64,000 nt of DNA from Effrenium voratum (Eukaryota > Sar > Dinophyceae > Suessiales > Symbiodiniaceae). The DNA is taken from contig CAUJNA010001224.1 of the NCBI GenBank assembly GCA_963377175.1, positions 1,739,001 through 1,803,000 on the forward strand, read 5' to 3'. The translations under genes were made by a program, and so were the position numbers. The first letter of the stretch is position 1, and each line of letters begins with the position of its first letter. The notes under the pieces are model-generated. The model had not been told where the DNA came from. It ran no database searches and worked only from the letters and a program-made list of their open reading frames with translations. Positions 23,317 to 34,757 of this stretch are shown here, piece after piece.

Positions 23317-23957
23317 CTGGACCCCCTGGCAAGCGAAGGGCGAAGCCGACCCATCCGGATCGGCTTCGGAACCGATGGCGGCTCAGGCCATTGAGCCATC
23401 CGTGATGGCTATACTGTTGGGTGAACAGTGGGTTCCGAAGCACCGTCAAGTTGAGTTAACCCCCGAATGTCAGCCTGATGTCAGTGGTCTCATGGGACCA
23501 AGAAGCCAAAAAACGGGGAAAATCAAGCCATTGAACGCTTGTGCGGATCACCTGCAGTGAGACGCCCGTGGCATACACAAATTCAGCAAAATAAGGATTT
23601 GCCCACCAACCTTGCGGCTGGTTGGATAACTAACAACCTTTCTCACCATGTTCAGCTCCAAACATGTTGGCACATTGGCATGTAAAGCAAGTCAAACAAC
23701 GGTCATCAAGTCGTGCAAGTCATAGCAACAGGCAAGATGGCAAACATGGCTGGGTGCTCCGAACAGCAACTATTGATCCCGCTGAGGTGTTCAAAGGGGT
23801 TTGGGCGCTGCTCACGTGAGCCAAACCATGCTGCAGGTTTGCCAAAGCACTTAGAGTCTGTCTACAGTCTCTCTTTGACCAACGTCACCAAGACAACCCC
23901 TCCCAAAGCCCCCCAACACAGGGCAACCGCTCAGAAAAACCTTTGGCATGGACCCGC

Positions 23958-24014
23958 CTGCACTGGCGCCTCTAGATCGTCCAGGTCCAGCTCGGGCGGC
24001 CGCGGCCTGAGATC
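23958..24014 (-). CDS. acidic exon of unknown protein
   Basis: Nineteen codons, DLRPRPPELDLDDLEAPVQ, in phase 0 with a CCGAG acceptor and a GC donor. It has no Met, so Met-initiated ORF scans miss it. The Pro/Asp/Leu-rich pattern is low-complexity cytosolic. Confidence 0.55.
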
Positions 24015-25355
24015 CTCGGAAGCAGAAAGGAACTCCCGAAGGCCGTGGGTGACAGATGGATGCGCCCTTCGGATGCTACACGCGACTGTCCCTTGCAAGT
24101 GGAAACCCGTTTAGGGTTCCCTGAAGGTGGCCCTTTTTAGAAGCAAGCCGAAGAGGCCGGACAGGAATGCACCGCTGGACCCAAGTGTTGTTGTGGAATC
24201 CTGGAAACATCGCCGGGCCCTGGTACGGTACATTGGCCCCAAACCGAAGGTGCCACTTTACCAAACTGGCCGAAGCAACCTTGCAGCTTTGACGCCTGAC
24301 CCAACCCCAGGGTTGAGGCGGACAAACTCGGTGCTTCTGACCCATGTTTCAAGTCATAGGAAAACCAGCCATTGTGCACAAAGGGTTTGGATGTGGAACT
24401 CCGAGGGCCGAGGGACCCTAAGCTGGCCAAAGCCTTGCGGCAAACGCTGTCAAGTTGTGCCAAAATGGTCACCTGTCTACGTCACCATTGCTTCAACATC
24501 GTTCTTCTCTTCTCTGTGAGGACCTTGCCGAGGACTTGTGGAAAGAACCCCTGCTATGTTGAGCACGCCCGAAGATTCCTGGGCTGTGTTCACCAATGAT
24601 GCGTATGCCAAACAGGTGTGCAGGTGTGCCTGGCCACAAGGTGACAAAGCTTCCACCAGGCTTGCGAAAAACAGGGTGACAGATATCACAGCAGACTGCT
24701 TCTAGACATGGCAGTGGACAATTAGGGGGTGAAATGGTAGCTCAAATTACGTTTGCACTGACTTATACCATGGTTCTGCAGGCTTACAAGCACACATGTA
24801 GCCTTCTCAGTTTGTTGGTTTTTCTTGCGTCGCCTCAGCTTCGCAATTCGGCCGAGCTGGGTCTTCTTTCCCCAAGAGACATGGCAACGCCGACAGAACT
24901 CTGCACGAGCCCCGCCTCAACCACTTCGCCAGGGGAAGCCCATCTCTCACTCTCCTGACCGGGCGCAGCCCCAGTGACCCCCTCAGCGCGAATATCGAAC
25001 CCATCGAAAGAAAAACATGGAGCCATCCTTTTCGTTGGTCGATTGAGAAATCTGAAATCCCCATGTACCCTCAAGTTTTGGGACCAATCACGGGGCATTC
25101 ATTGATATTCAGTTCTCATTCGTCCAAGGCCGATACTATCCCAGTTGAACTTGCGCAAAGGGCAGTCCACACCCGACTCCTGCGATCAATAGAACCACAC
25201 AATGGCTGCACTTGTGAGTGCTTGAAGTATTCGGCCATCCGTGGAACTCAAGTATATACTCTGCCAACTAGCAACAGGCACAGAGAAAACACTGACCACA
25301 AAGACACATCTAAACACATTTTGAGAAACCCCCAAACCTGCACCACAAAAATCAC

Positions 25356-25497
25356 CAAGCGCCTCGTCACCCTCTACATCTGGATAGGAGAGCTGCTCCA
25401 CCATCTCCGCCGTGGGACTCATCTGGCTCTCCGCCTGCGCGCGACGCCGGAGGCGGCGCATGCTGAGAGGCTCGGGCGGAAGGGCTCGAAAGGCAGC
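25356..25497 (-). CDS. exon of unknown protein, basic then acidic
   Basis: Forty-seven codons from AAFRALPPEPLSMRRLRRRA through ESQMSPTAEMVEQLSYPDVE, with a TAGAG acceptor and a GT donor. The clean frame and GC3 bias make this a good exon. Position suggests the N-terminal part of the channel gene. Confidence 0.65.
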
Positions 25498-26110
25498 CTC
25501 TAACCCAAGCGCAGCTCAATCCGACATGCGAACTGCAAACGCAAAGATGCAAGCTCCACCATGCCAGTGCGAGACTAATGCAAATAGCAGCCGGGTCAGA
25601 CCTGAGTTCCTAGTGCCTTTCATGTGCGCATCAACTTCGCTCAAAGAAGGACTCGATGCATTTTCAAACGCGGAGACAAACTAGTCGGAGGGGTTGATTT
25701 GGTCACTTCTCACAGTGGGCCCTGGTCTGAACAGCTGGTACCGGTTTTAATCTACCCCTGAAAAGGAACTGCCTATGTATCTGGGCCACCTTTGCCGACT
25801 GTTTGAGAGTTGTTGGGATGGCCTTCTGATGGACGTGAATTGATTGGAGCAGGTGTGAGGCTCCCGTGCGCAAATCCCCAGGCGCACAAAGGGGCGGGTA
25901 TCATGGAAAGGAAAGCAAGCAAATGGAAGCCGGCTGTTTGGCCGCGCGTTTGTCTGGCGGCTTGACAGAGCGCCTTTTTGATACCAACAGAAAGCCCTGA
26001 TTCACTGATTGCTTGACTCGCGACAAGTGCAGAAACAGCGTTGACCCTCGCAGGACGTCAGGCGCATTTTGCTGAGGGAGCCTGGTCCGTGCATTGTTCT
26101 TTCTTGATTT

Positions 26111-26241
26111 GGCCATGGGTCAAAATCCGAATCGTACCTCCAGTGAACATCCCAATCCAACCACTAAAATAGGAAACCTAAAATGGGTGGTGAATTCACC
26201 TACCCCAAGATGGGATCCCATTGGTTTTGACCACCACAGCC
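26111..26241 (+). mobile_element. family B inverted-repeat element
   Basis: The ends are GGCCATGGGTCAAAATCC and GGTTTTGACCACCACAGCC, flanked by ATTT. The internal landmarks GTGAACATCCCAATCC and TGGGTGGTGAATTCACC are shared with five other copies. It lies 60 bp downstream of the exon at 26301-26481 in transcription order. Confidence 0.85.
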
Positions 26242-26300
26242 ATTTCTTCGGGTGCAGCTCAACGGCTCCAAGCTGCCAGGGACCCCGGCACGGAACTCGC

Positions 26301-26481
26301 CTGGCTCTCGCTGCCCGGCATGCCCAGCGGCCACTCCAGCTGCCAGTTCTCATCCTCTCCAGTGGCGTCCTCGAAGTAGGAGCTGCTGCCGAAGGGCATG
26401 TGGTCCCGGACATCCACCGGCTCCTGAAGGCGAACGAAGCGGAGTGGATCGCCCAGGAGTCGCACGTGCCTTCCACGACTC
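26301..26481 (-). CDS. long exon of unknown protein
   Basis: Sixty codons in one frame: SRGRHVRLLGDPLRFVRLQE, then PVDVRDHMPFGSSSYFEDAT, then GEDENWQLEWPLG. The acceptor is TTCAG and the donor GC. The hydrophobic-acidic mix looks like a folded protein. It is the uppermost exon that could belong with the channel, since the next exon upstream carries a stop. Confidence 0.6.
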
Positions 26482-26746
26482 CTGAAGGCTCGAGGCTTCA
26501 AACAAGAAAAGCGGTTGCAAAGCAAGTGACATGCTGAACCTGGCAGAAGACCCATACTGGCGTGCTGAAGCCGCTAAACTCCGGAACTGACTATTTGAGC
26601 ATCAGCTCCCAGAGTGGCGCTCACCAAAGCAACTCTGCGAGCAACCCCTCTGAGTCGCCACTCCCTGACAGGGGAGCGAAAGTTGGGTTCCCTCATATCA
26701 TTCCGGAGCACTAGCTGGCTTTAATCCACAAACAAAAATGCAACTG

Positions 26747-26866
26747 TCAGCTGATGTCCATCACTCCGACACCCTTCCCTGCCTCGGCCTCCTCTGCACC
26801 TTCCGCATCCTCAGCATCCGCGTCCGCGCTCACGTCCTCCTCTGCATCGACGACCTGGACCTTGGC
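26747..26866 (-). CDS. terminal exon, acidic C-terminus with stop
   Basis: Thirty-nine codons and a TGA: AKVQVVDAEEDVSADADAED, then AEGAEEAEAGKGVGVMDIS. The acceptor is TGAAG. Acidic tails like this are common in chaperones and nucleic-acid-binding proteins, but nothing identifies the family. It marks the 3' end of a minus-strand gene running upstream to at least 27.4 kb. Confidence 0.6.
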   Translation of the reverse strand, partial: AKVQVVDAEEDVSADADAEDAEGAEEAEAGKGVGVMDIS

Positions 26867-27303
26867 CTTCACAGGTCCCTCAGCTCGCGTCGTTGCATGC
26901 TGATGGCACATGAGACGTGGGAGCCACCATCCATGTGGCCGCAAAACAGGCAAGCTTACAGACCATGCCCGTTCAAGGCTCAATGCAATGACTGGAGGCC
27001 TGAGCTTGAGGGAGAGAGCATGTCAGAATCCAACTTGCCGCCCTATCCTGCACTGCCCTCATAGGCTTGTGCTTGTTCATTCTACCCTACCCTACCCCAC
27101 CCCACCACCATGTGACCTCAGTCTTCATTGGCCGTTCTGCACTTGCAGGGCAGTCCCAAAATGCCGAGCAGGTCACGAATTCTGCTTGTGCTTCGACAGA
27201 AGCACTCTGAGTCTCTCTCTCTGTTCATATGATTACTTTCTCCCTTGAAATGGCTTTCCCTTGGTACCACAGGGAGTGGCTCCAAGACCCAATTTCCCAC
27301 AAC

Positions 27304-27411
27304 CGCGTTCCAAAGTGCCTCCGGCAAATCCTCGCCGAGCAAGGGTGCAGAGGCATCCGACATGGCGGAGCGGCGGAGCTGTTCAAAGCGCCAGTGGCTT
27401 GCCGTGCGTCG
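27304..27411 (-). CDS. exon upstream of the acidic tail
   Basis: Thirty-six codons with RRTASHWRFEQLRRSAMSDA then SAPLLGEDLPEALWNA, a CCCAG acceptor and a GT donor. The frame is open well upstream too, so the 5' border is uncertain. Family unknown. Confidence 0.5.
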
Positions 27412-28240
27412 CTGGGCTGGGGGATGCAACTCTCCCTGGGCTTTCTGTGGGCAACCGCCATCAATGCCGATGTGGGCGCAGGGGACAAAACCTCTGGCTC
27501 TTCCCCGGCTTCTTGGTCCACGCAAGCTAAGCTGCCAAAACCGTGGAGTAGGGGTGAAAAGGAATTCCGGACCCCAAACAATCACCTCAATGTTCTCTGA
27601 CTTTGGTTTTCTTGCTCATAGCGTGGCTGTTGTGAATCGGAGCCAATGGGAGGATTTCAGCAGCATGTAGGGCCAAGCTGCAAGGCGAAAAACTCCTTTC
27701 ATGGTGAATCGGTCTGGTGTTGGCCACAATAAAAGCACGCACTAAAACCGACCATCCACAGGATGTACACATAATATGTGTATATATATACACATGAAAT
27801 AGAGTTATTTGTTTGTGCGTTCATTTTCCAGTTGGCTGAGGTGCCTAGTTTGCAACTGTTGAAAGGAATCTAAAATAATAATAGACACGTTGACGGAGCT
27901 CTCATTGTGAAACGAACCCGCAGTCCGAATAGCAACTCCCTTTGATTTGAGGGAATCAGGCAGCGGTCCCCATTTAAGAAACAGTACCTTGTGCATGTCA
28001 TCTTTCAGACACTGATGCATGTCGGGCAATTGGTCGATTGGATGCTGACCTCCGTGAAAATACTGTGGCTTGATGATGGCCTCCTAGAAACACGCACATG
28101 CTCTGGTTTCCTACTGCATGTTCACAAACGAAAAATGCGGAACACGCACCAACCACAAGTACACCTACACCAAAAAAAAGAACAAGAAAAGAGCAGCAAC
28201 TTTGCATCCCGCACAAAACCAAAAGAAAAAAGCACTGTAC

Positions 28241-28319
28241 GCCATGGGCATTGTTCCTTGTGTCCGCAACAGACATGGGATCTAATAAGCAACTCCCATG
28301 TCCTTTGGTCATCAGGTGG
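28241..28319 (-). CDS. exon following a family A intron
   Basis: It reads PPDDQRTWELLIRSHVCCGH and on. It starts at the CACAG border of the element at 28319-28415 and ends at a GT donor. The frame is continuous with 28418-28491 when the element is removed. Confidence 0.4.
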
Positions 28320-28415
28320 CTGTGGGTCAAAAATGGACACCCAAAATGGCTTGCCCTGGTAAATGGAACCAAGGACTAACACCTGTGGTCCAATTCCTGG
28401 TGGTTTAATTTTGAC
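28319..28415 (+). mobile_element. family A element with 10-bp target duplication, candidate intron
   Basis: TCATCAGGTG is duplicated exactly at 28309-28318 and 28416-28425. The left end is GCTGTGGGTCAAAA. On the minus strand 28320-28417 is a GA-AG intron whose removal adds just nine bases (PPD) to the pre-insertion frame. Confidence 0.85.
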
Positions 28416-28417
28416 TC

Positions 28418-28491
28418 ATCAGGTGACTCCCAAGCCACCTTCACCGGCTTTGCCAGCAGCCGCAGCACCGAGAGGAGCGGCGAGCTAGCGC
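28418..28491 (-). CDS. short exon between two elements
   Basis: It reads SSPLLSVLRLLAKPVKVAWE followed by SPD, after a GCCAG acceptor. It is flanked by the family A element at 28319-28415 and the family B element at 28531-28663. Confidence 0.45.
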
Positions 28492-28530
28492 CTGGCGAAA
28501 CGCGAAACGCTACTCACGCGGCTATCATTT

Positions 28531-28663
28531 GGCCATGGGCTTTTCAAAATCCGAAGCCCGTACCGCCAGTGAACGGGACCCAATCCAACCACTAAAATAG
28601 GAAACCTAAAATGGGTGGTGCACCTACCCCGACATGGTACCATTGGTTTTGACAACCACAGCC
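28531..28663 (+). mobile_element. family B inverted-repeat element
   Basis: GGCCATGGG...TTTTCAAAATCC at the left and GGTTTTGACAACCACAGCC at the right, with family B landmarks between. The target duplication is imperfect. Upstream, the minus frame runs open from AARLEELRRRRHGTWAN through MPRVFFILDKW right up to the element border. Confidence 0.8.
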
Positions 28664-28704
28664 ACTTATCCAGAATGAAAAAAACTCGGGGCATTACCAT
28701 CAGC

Positions 28705-28765
28705 TTGTGATTTGCCCATGTTCCATGCCGGCGTCGCCGGAGCTCCTCGAGCCGAGCCGCCTGAG
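28705..28765 (-). CDS. basic coiled exon candidate
   Basis: AARLEELRRRRHGTWAN after a CCTCAG acceptor. The frame stays open to the family B element border at 28663. Short and low confidence. Confidence 0.35.
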
Positions 28766-28839
28766 GCGACGTGAGGCGGCTCCTTCATACCGCCCCTCCC
28801 TTTTGCCAGGGCCCAACATGTATGGCTCTTTGCGGGTGT

Positions 28840-28890
28840 GTGAATGCGGGTTGATGTGTGTTGGTGTGTATGTGTGCGTGTGTGTGTTGC
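28840..28890. repeat. GTGTGT-rich microsatellite
   Basis: An imperfect GTGTGTATG / GTGCGT tract. No other feature. Confidence 0.7.
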
Positions 28891-28899
28891 CGAATCCCT

Positions 28900-30190
28900 T
28901 CCTCCCAGAGTATCCACCAGTCATCTTTTGATTGTTGCGGGAGACACTAGTGTGTATCACAACTGTGACTCCATGCCACATTCCGTTCCAGGGGATCCGT
29001 GCCATTTCTACAGAAAACTGGCAACCATTTCGCAACCCAAGGGTAGATGGCCCCTAAGTTTATGTAGTTTGCTTGAAAGGCGATCTCGGGCCCTTCAAGT
29101 TGCTTTGATGTCCCTTGTCTACCCTTGTCTATTGTAATTAGGGCCACCAACTTAAAGAACCACATGACTCCATGCCATGATACCTCTCAGGGATGATTCG
29201 TGAACTTTGAAATTTGAACTTTGAAAACACCTAGAGTCCGGCACGACGGCAGCTGATGTCTGAGAGACTCCGAAAGGATTTCCCACAGAGTTCGCCTGAT
29301 CTGACTTTCGCATCAAAGAACAGCAAGGCAGTGCACACAGTCTGTGGCTAAAACATGATGGATCCCCCCCAGAGCGGTCCATTCAGGAATCAACACAAAC
29401 TGCTGCCACTGGCACCATGGCAGTGGATGTGCCCCTGTGACCAACCTCTAGTCACGCGTCTTTTTCTCCTGACAACAAAGGCACCTGGGTGTGTGAGATT
29501 TGTTTAACCTTGGCTTAACGGAAACCCAAAAGGAAACCAAAAGCTTGGGCTCCCTCTCTGTTGACACAGACAGAGCTACTGAGTCACCCGGCATGCCGTC
29601 CACCTCTCGTTGGGCCGGCCTCAAGAAAGCTGGCTGACGGCAGTTGGACACGAAAACTGTTGAGCTGCTGTTTGGCCACCAGAGTTGTAGAGACCAGCTC
29701 GCATGGTGGACAAATCCACCTCAATGGCTCATTGGCCTGAGAGGCCGTTTTCGCGATGTAACCAGTTACGCTCGCTGACTTGAATACTGATATCCGGAAT
29801 CCATCATCATTCAAGTGTCAAGCAGACCGGCTCCACGTTGGACCACGCTTTGCTAAACAAAGAAGCGACAGGGTGCATAGGATGCAGTGAAATTGGTTTG
29901 GTTTACACCTAAAAGTCGCCTTCCCACCGACCTTCGAGCCCAACGAAAACCAACCACGTCAGAGGCTTCATCTCGGCCGGACATTCAACCCACCTCCCAA
30001 AGAAACAGCGGACCACGCCGCCTTCCTTTGGCCAAAAAAACTGTTTACAGTTCCTGCTTCATGTCCCCCCCCAAAAAAAAAAAATCACGAAGTCCCAACT
30101 TGGGAAGTGAGCTTTGAGCTGCCCTGCGTGAAGCGAGCCGGCCTTTTCTCCGGAAGCTTTGCGATGGATCGCTCTCGGACAGACGCGGGC
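28900..30190. other. no gene recognised
   Basis: Several 60-110 codon ORFs occur on both strands, none with a convincing protein pattern or paired splice signals. It is probably intergenic or a large intron. Confidence 0.4.
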
Positions 30191-30283
30191 TCAGGCGTTC
30201 TTGGCCTCCTCGTAGCCCTCCCAATGCCCGGTCTTGGGATCCTCACGGGTCGCGTCGCTCGATCGCTCGCGCGGAGGGAGCCG
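30191..30283 (-). CDS. terminal exon with stop
   Basis: Thirty codons and a TGA in phase 0: RLPPRERSSDATREDPKTGH then WEGYEEAKNA, after a GCCAG acceptor. The DPKTGHWEGYEEAKNA end is very protein-like. A family A element lies 25 bp upstream and its own CACAG is an alternative acceptor. It may end the ankyrin gene below if 31407-31485 is not terminal. Confidence 0.55.
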   Translation of the reverse strand, partial: RLPPRERSSDATREDPKTGHWEGYEEAKNA

Positions 30284-30307
30284 CTGGCGTCGGGATGAAA
30301 AACCACT

Positions 30308-30405
30308 GGCTGTGGGTCACAATCGGTGCCCGTTTTGGGAACCCTGGTAAATGGAGCCAAAGCCTAAAACCTGCGCTTTCCTGGTGGTTTAATTTTGACC
30401 CATGC
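30308..30405 (+). mobile_element. family A inverted-repeat element
   Basis: GGCTGTGGGTCACAATC at the left and ATTTTGACCCATGCC at the right, with CCCTGGTAAATGG between. CCACTGG / CCACCTGG flanks look like a slightly diverged target duplication. It sits just upstream of the exon at 30191-30283. Confidence 0.8.
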
Positions 30406-31406
30406 CCACCTGGCTTGATCCTATGACCCACAATTAAAGTTCAAGCTCTGAACATTGGACATGCCAAGTGGTACGACAGCCCCTGGAGCCGGGACAATCT
30501 TCATACACTCGACTCTGTGTCTTGAACATACGCACACCAAGCCGCTTTATGCCCCCTTCTTCAAAGAGTAGCTTGGAACACTGACATCCTGCCATGAACA
30601 CACAACTCAACCAGTCCAACCGACCACCACGTTGTTGATGCATCTTCAACATCCACAATTGCATGAATCCTAATGTTCTAAATACTTGCAACAGCTTGGG
30701 ATCCATTTGAGCAGATTTGAGCACTTTGGGCAGCGTGTTGCACCGTAGAGGCAGCACTCTTGGCCCAACAAAACAAAGCAACATAAATCAGAATCTGGTG
30801 GTCTGCAAAGGCAGGATTGGGGGGTTCTCTTAACTTCACAGCTTGAAACGTCCGTATTTGAAGACTGCGAGTCAGGCTATGCCCTGAAAGCCCGAACCCC
30901 CAACCAAGTCGTATACACGGACGGCCCGACGGACACAATACCCGTTGCTTGAACTACGGGATGCCCAGGTCCATTTGGCTGCGGTACATGAGTCAGACCA
31001 AGGCCGCGGCATAGTCGCATTCCACTAGTCGTCCATCCTGACAGGTGGAGCCTACTGCGAATCCTCGATGGTGCGTTTGAGCGTGCCATTAGGATAAGTA
31101 CTGACTCAAGCCGCTGGCAATTGTGGTGTTCAAATGACAAATGGAATGTTTCAGTTGCTAATGACAGGAGCATAACATGTAAAGTCAATGATGTAACAAG
31201 CAACAGCAGCTGGGGGGCTTGTCAAATTCAAGGGGTCAACCCACAAAATGGTTGCTTTTCCTTTGTGTCCCTTCCAAAAACTGGCCAAACGACGGCTCCC
31301 GAGTTTGGGCAACGTTCATCCCGATTGATCCCAGTTGCCAGTGTAACTAGGTAACCAGTCATGTTCTCTTGAGCTTCTAAAGGGTGGCTATACAGGAAAC
31401 TTGGGA

Positions 31407-31485
31407 TCACATGTCCTCGTACTTGAGCAAGTCGAACTTGCCCGAGCGCAGGTAATGCGCCGTGGTGAAAGAGCCGTCCGCCGAC
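31407..31485 (-). CDS. exon ending LLKYEDM, terminal or near-terminal
   Basis: It reads SADGSFTTAHYLRSGKFDLL then KYEDM and a TGA, with a GCCAG acceptor. A GT donor overlaps the stop (GACAT/GTGATC), so the exon may instead splice onward. Likely the 3' part of the ankyrin gene upstream. No family recognised for this end. Confidence 0.6.
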
Positions 31486-32599
31486 CTGGCAGTCGGCTTG
31501 GGGATGTGCGAGCCTGGGACAAGTCCTGAAGCAGAGAAGTCCAAGAAAGACTCCTTCTGTTCAGTTGTTGAGTGCCCCTGCTGTATTTCCACCCTATTCT
31601 GAAGGTGTAGTGTTAGCTGCGAAGAATGCTGTCCATTCTCTGCGGGAACTCATCCTTTGAAAAGATCCAGGTCACGCATGAATGGCCGTTGTACCTCATC
31701 TAACTGGAAAGCCTGAAGCTTGATTGTGCATCCTGTAGATTTGACCAAATCCGGAAGAATGCAAAGCTCACCATCCCAAGCATAGATGGCACCCATCTCA
31801 ATTCCCATTTTTGGCTCCCAGCCTATGAGGCCTTACAAGATCGAGTTCTTGAGATCGAGATCAAAGTCTTAGGGCCAAAAGGCAGCGGCATCGTTTAAGA
31901 CCGAAGCCTCGATGCAGAACTTTGGGGCAATCACCTTTGGGGCTGTCATCCTCGCTTTCGCGAAACAGGCGCGGAACAGCACTTGAAACAAGCCGCGAAA
32001 AGAATCAACGTTCAGCAACAAGCTACAACCGCACATCGTCTTTCATCTTTGAGATCTTCAGACCCAGCAAACAGTTAGGCCCCATAGCTAGCGTTTTTGT
32101 TGTGACCCCCCCACTCCCCGCGCAGATTTCAAGACATGGCGACTCTGCAGGGTGTACGCCCGCGCTTCTGACGGCCGTCCGCCATCCATAGAGCCATCCT
32201 CAATTCGGTCGCGTGCAGTGACCTGGTTCCATCCCCAGTTGCATCCCAGTTCTTCTTGTGTGTTTTGAGGGTTCTTGCAAGGACCTAGGATTCTTATCTG
32301 AGATTCCACATCATGTCCCGCTCTTAGCTGCAAAACCACTGTAGCCCCGTCAATGTCCTGCTAGCTTTGATCACAAGTGAATTCGCTCCATGAATGGTCA
32401 CAAAAGATCGCCTGAAGAGGGGTGCTCCGAACATCGCGGCTCTGCAGCCTCCGACTTGCGAATTCCTTCAACCAAAGTTGTTGTAGAATGTCCAAAGTCG
32501 TTTGCCCTTGGCTTCCCCTGAAACAATCAAAAATCGGGGAATCCTCAAAAATGACAAACCCAAATACACATCCCTCCCCCCATTTTTCTCATCCCCCCT

Positions 32600-32674
32600 C
32601 AGCGAAGGTGCGGGCTTGATCTTTGGATTGTTGGAGAAAGCCTTCGCCTCCACGGCGCCGTTCTTTTCCAAGAC
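32600..32674 (-). CDS. exon of the ankyrin-gene region
   Basis: VLEKNGAVEAKAFSNNPKIK then PAPSLRG, after a GGCAG acceptor. The donor is unclear. The frame is phase 0 with its neighbours, consistent with one gene. Confidence 0.5.
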
Positions 32675-33720
32675 CTGCCGACCAGCGCCCCAAATCTGAA
32701 CGGCTAGCAACAACAAGGGGTGTGGCAAATTCGGGGGACCCCACAATGGTGGCTTTCATCTCCTTTTTACACCAACCAACCACGGGTCCCTCGAATAAAG
32801 GCACTCCTAAGAAGGCCCTGTGACCCGCCAATTTGAAAACTTCCAGGGTTGACAGGTATGAAAAGAATCATTGCACATTGGAGAAAACCCGCCCCTTGGT
32901 CTTGATCGATTTGCCTGCAAGTGAGGTTGCCATAACTCCAGAAGGAATGAGGGTAAGCTCATTGCAGCAGGTAGTCCGCAAAGCGCAACCCAGACTGCCA
33001 GACCGCATGCGAGTGCGAGAATTCGTTCCAAAACCCACACATGTCCCATATCCCACGTGGCATGCGCGGCCCATTGCAAGCAGAGTGACCAGACCTATTG
33101 ATTTCTTGTTCAATTACGATGGCATACGCTCAAAGGGATGCAGATGGCAGGTAATTGCATAAGACAGTGCGTTTCACAGTGTTGCTCCCATCATTGATCA
33201 TTGAAACACGTGCCCACTCCAGGTAGGAAAAAAAGGTTGTAGCTGATGGGGCTATCCCTGCGCAGCGCAGGATTTAGGATCGTCCTCTGAACACAAGAGG
33301 AATGTTCTACATGGCAGTCAGACTGAGATAGACATTGTCAGAGGCACAGCGAAAGTTTGCGAGGCAGTTGGCACTGCTGCTTGCTGACAGCGCAAAAGCC
33401 TGTTGGTCGATCCAAGCAAATGACGTACAGGAACAACCCTCACCAAGTTCAAAGCTAGAAGCTTCTGACTCCACGGCCGTTTGCTCATGGCCCCAAACTC
33501 TACTCGCATTTCAGCGCGCATGTGGTACATGCCTCCCTGCTTGAGTCTGGTTTGCAGAGATGGGAGAATTATCCCTCATCCTCGTTTGAGTCAAACGGAT
33601 GCAGGAAAACAGGCAAACGCTTGGCCCCAAAAGTGAGGCACTGGGAATGTGTTGAGGCTCGGTTGATTTCACTTTACAGTAAACCTAACAAGGGCTCCAT
33701 CAAAATACAACCCCGCAGAC

Positions 33721-33803
33721 CCATCTCCACTGGCCTCCTGGACAGACTTGAAAGGCTTGATGTCGGGCCGGATGGCCAGGCAGGTGTCGTCCAGGCGGTT
33801 CAC
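33721..33803 (-). CDS. exon of the ankyrin-gene region
   Basis: VNRLDDTCLAIRPDIKPFKS then VQEASG, with a TGTCAG acceptor and a GT donor. Good GC3 and a clean frame. Function unknown. Confidence 0.55.
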
Positions 33804-34481
33804 CTGACAACGGTACCTTCTTGAGCCTCAATGGGCATGTCAAATACGGGGATCCGGACATTGGCGGGCGTCCTGTTTTGCTTTTTATGTTTTGAGGGTA
33901 CGGTTGTTGGGTTGGTGTAAAGGGAAACCAAAAGGAAAACCACCAGTTTGGGGGGGTGGGGGCCTCACTGTTTTAACACAAATTGAGACATGATTCTGCG
34001 AAAGACTATTGGTCATTGCGGGGCGCGTCAAAACCACGTTGAGTCAGAATAGGAAAAAACAAATCATCATTTAGCCCCTTACATTGCTGCGTCTCCAGAA
34101 AAATACCAACGTGTTGCCTGATCCAGCCTCGCAAAAGTGACGAAGAAGCCCCTCCGCTTGGCGCTCTTCTCAAGGGAATGGCAAATCAGCTCATAATCGC
34201 TACCTATGTGGCTGACAGTGTGGGGTCTTGCGATAATGGTTGGTAGTCCCATGTGCTTCGTATCATTCACCAAGCACATGTTGTTCGTGTATGTGTACAT
34301 ACGTATATTATATATACATATATTCCCATTCTGACAAACAATGCCCCCGCAAGAAACAGCCGCTCTCTTCGCGCGTCCATTGAGAGCTGTCTCCAATGCC
34401 TTCCCCCTAATGGCAGGCCCGAGGGATTATCACATAAGCCAACGCCACGTCGTTGAACCTCCTTGGCGCTGCCGTTTCTGC

Positions 34482-34586
34482 CTGGTCAAAGTCGTTGAGT
34501 CGCCGGTCGCGCTCCTCCTCGTAGTTCACTTTGGCCTTAGCAGTCGGGAACAACCTTTTGCGAGCCAAGTTCACCCGAACCCAGCC
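34482..34586 (-). CDS. charged exon after the ankyrin repeat
   Basis: Thirty-five codons, GWVRVNLARKRLFPTAKAKV then NYEEERDRRLNDFDQ, phase 0 at both ends, with an AGAG acceptor and a GC donor. It follows the ankyrin exon at 34758-34814 in frame. Probably a charged helix flanking the repeat. Confidence 0.65.
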
Positions 34587-34757
34587 CTCTGAAAGGGGCG
34601 CTGTTTCTGTTGACGCTCCTTTTTGCGACATTAGAACTTGAGGCTGCTTCAAGCTATTTGAAGCCATGTGAGGCTGGCTGGGGTGCCAATTGGCCTAAAA
34701 CGTGAGAGCCCACCCTGCCCCTGGTCCCCAAGTTCTCCCCAAGGCCGGTGCCGTCAC

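Noticed and set aside
32868..33113. Minus-strand 81-codon ORF starting MNKKSIGLV
   Set aside because: No GC3 bias and no splice context. The plus frame over the same bases is equally open.
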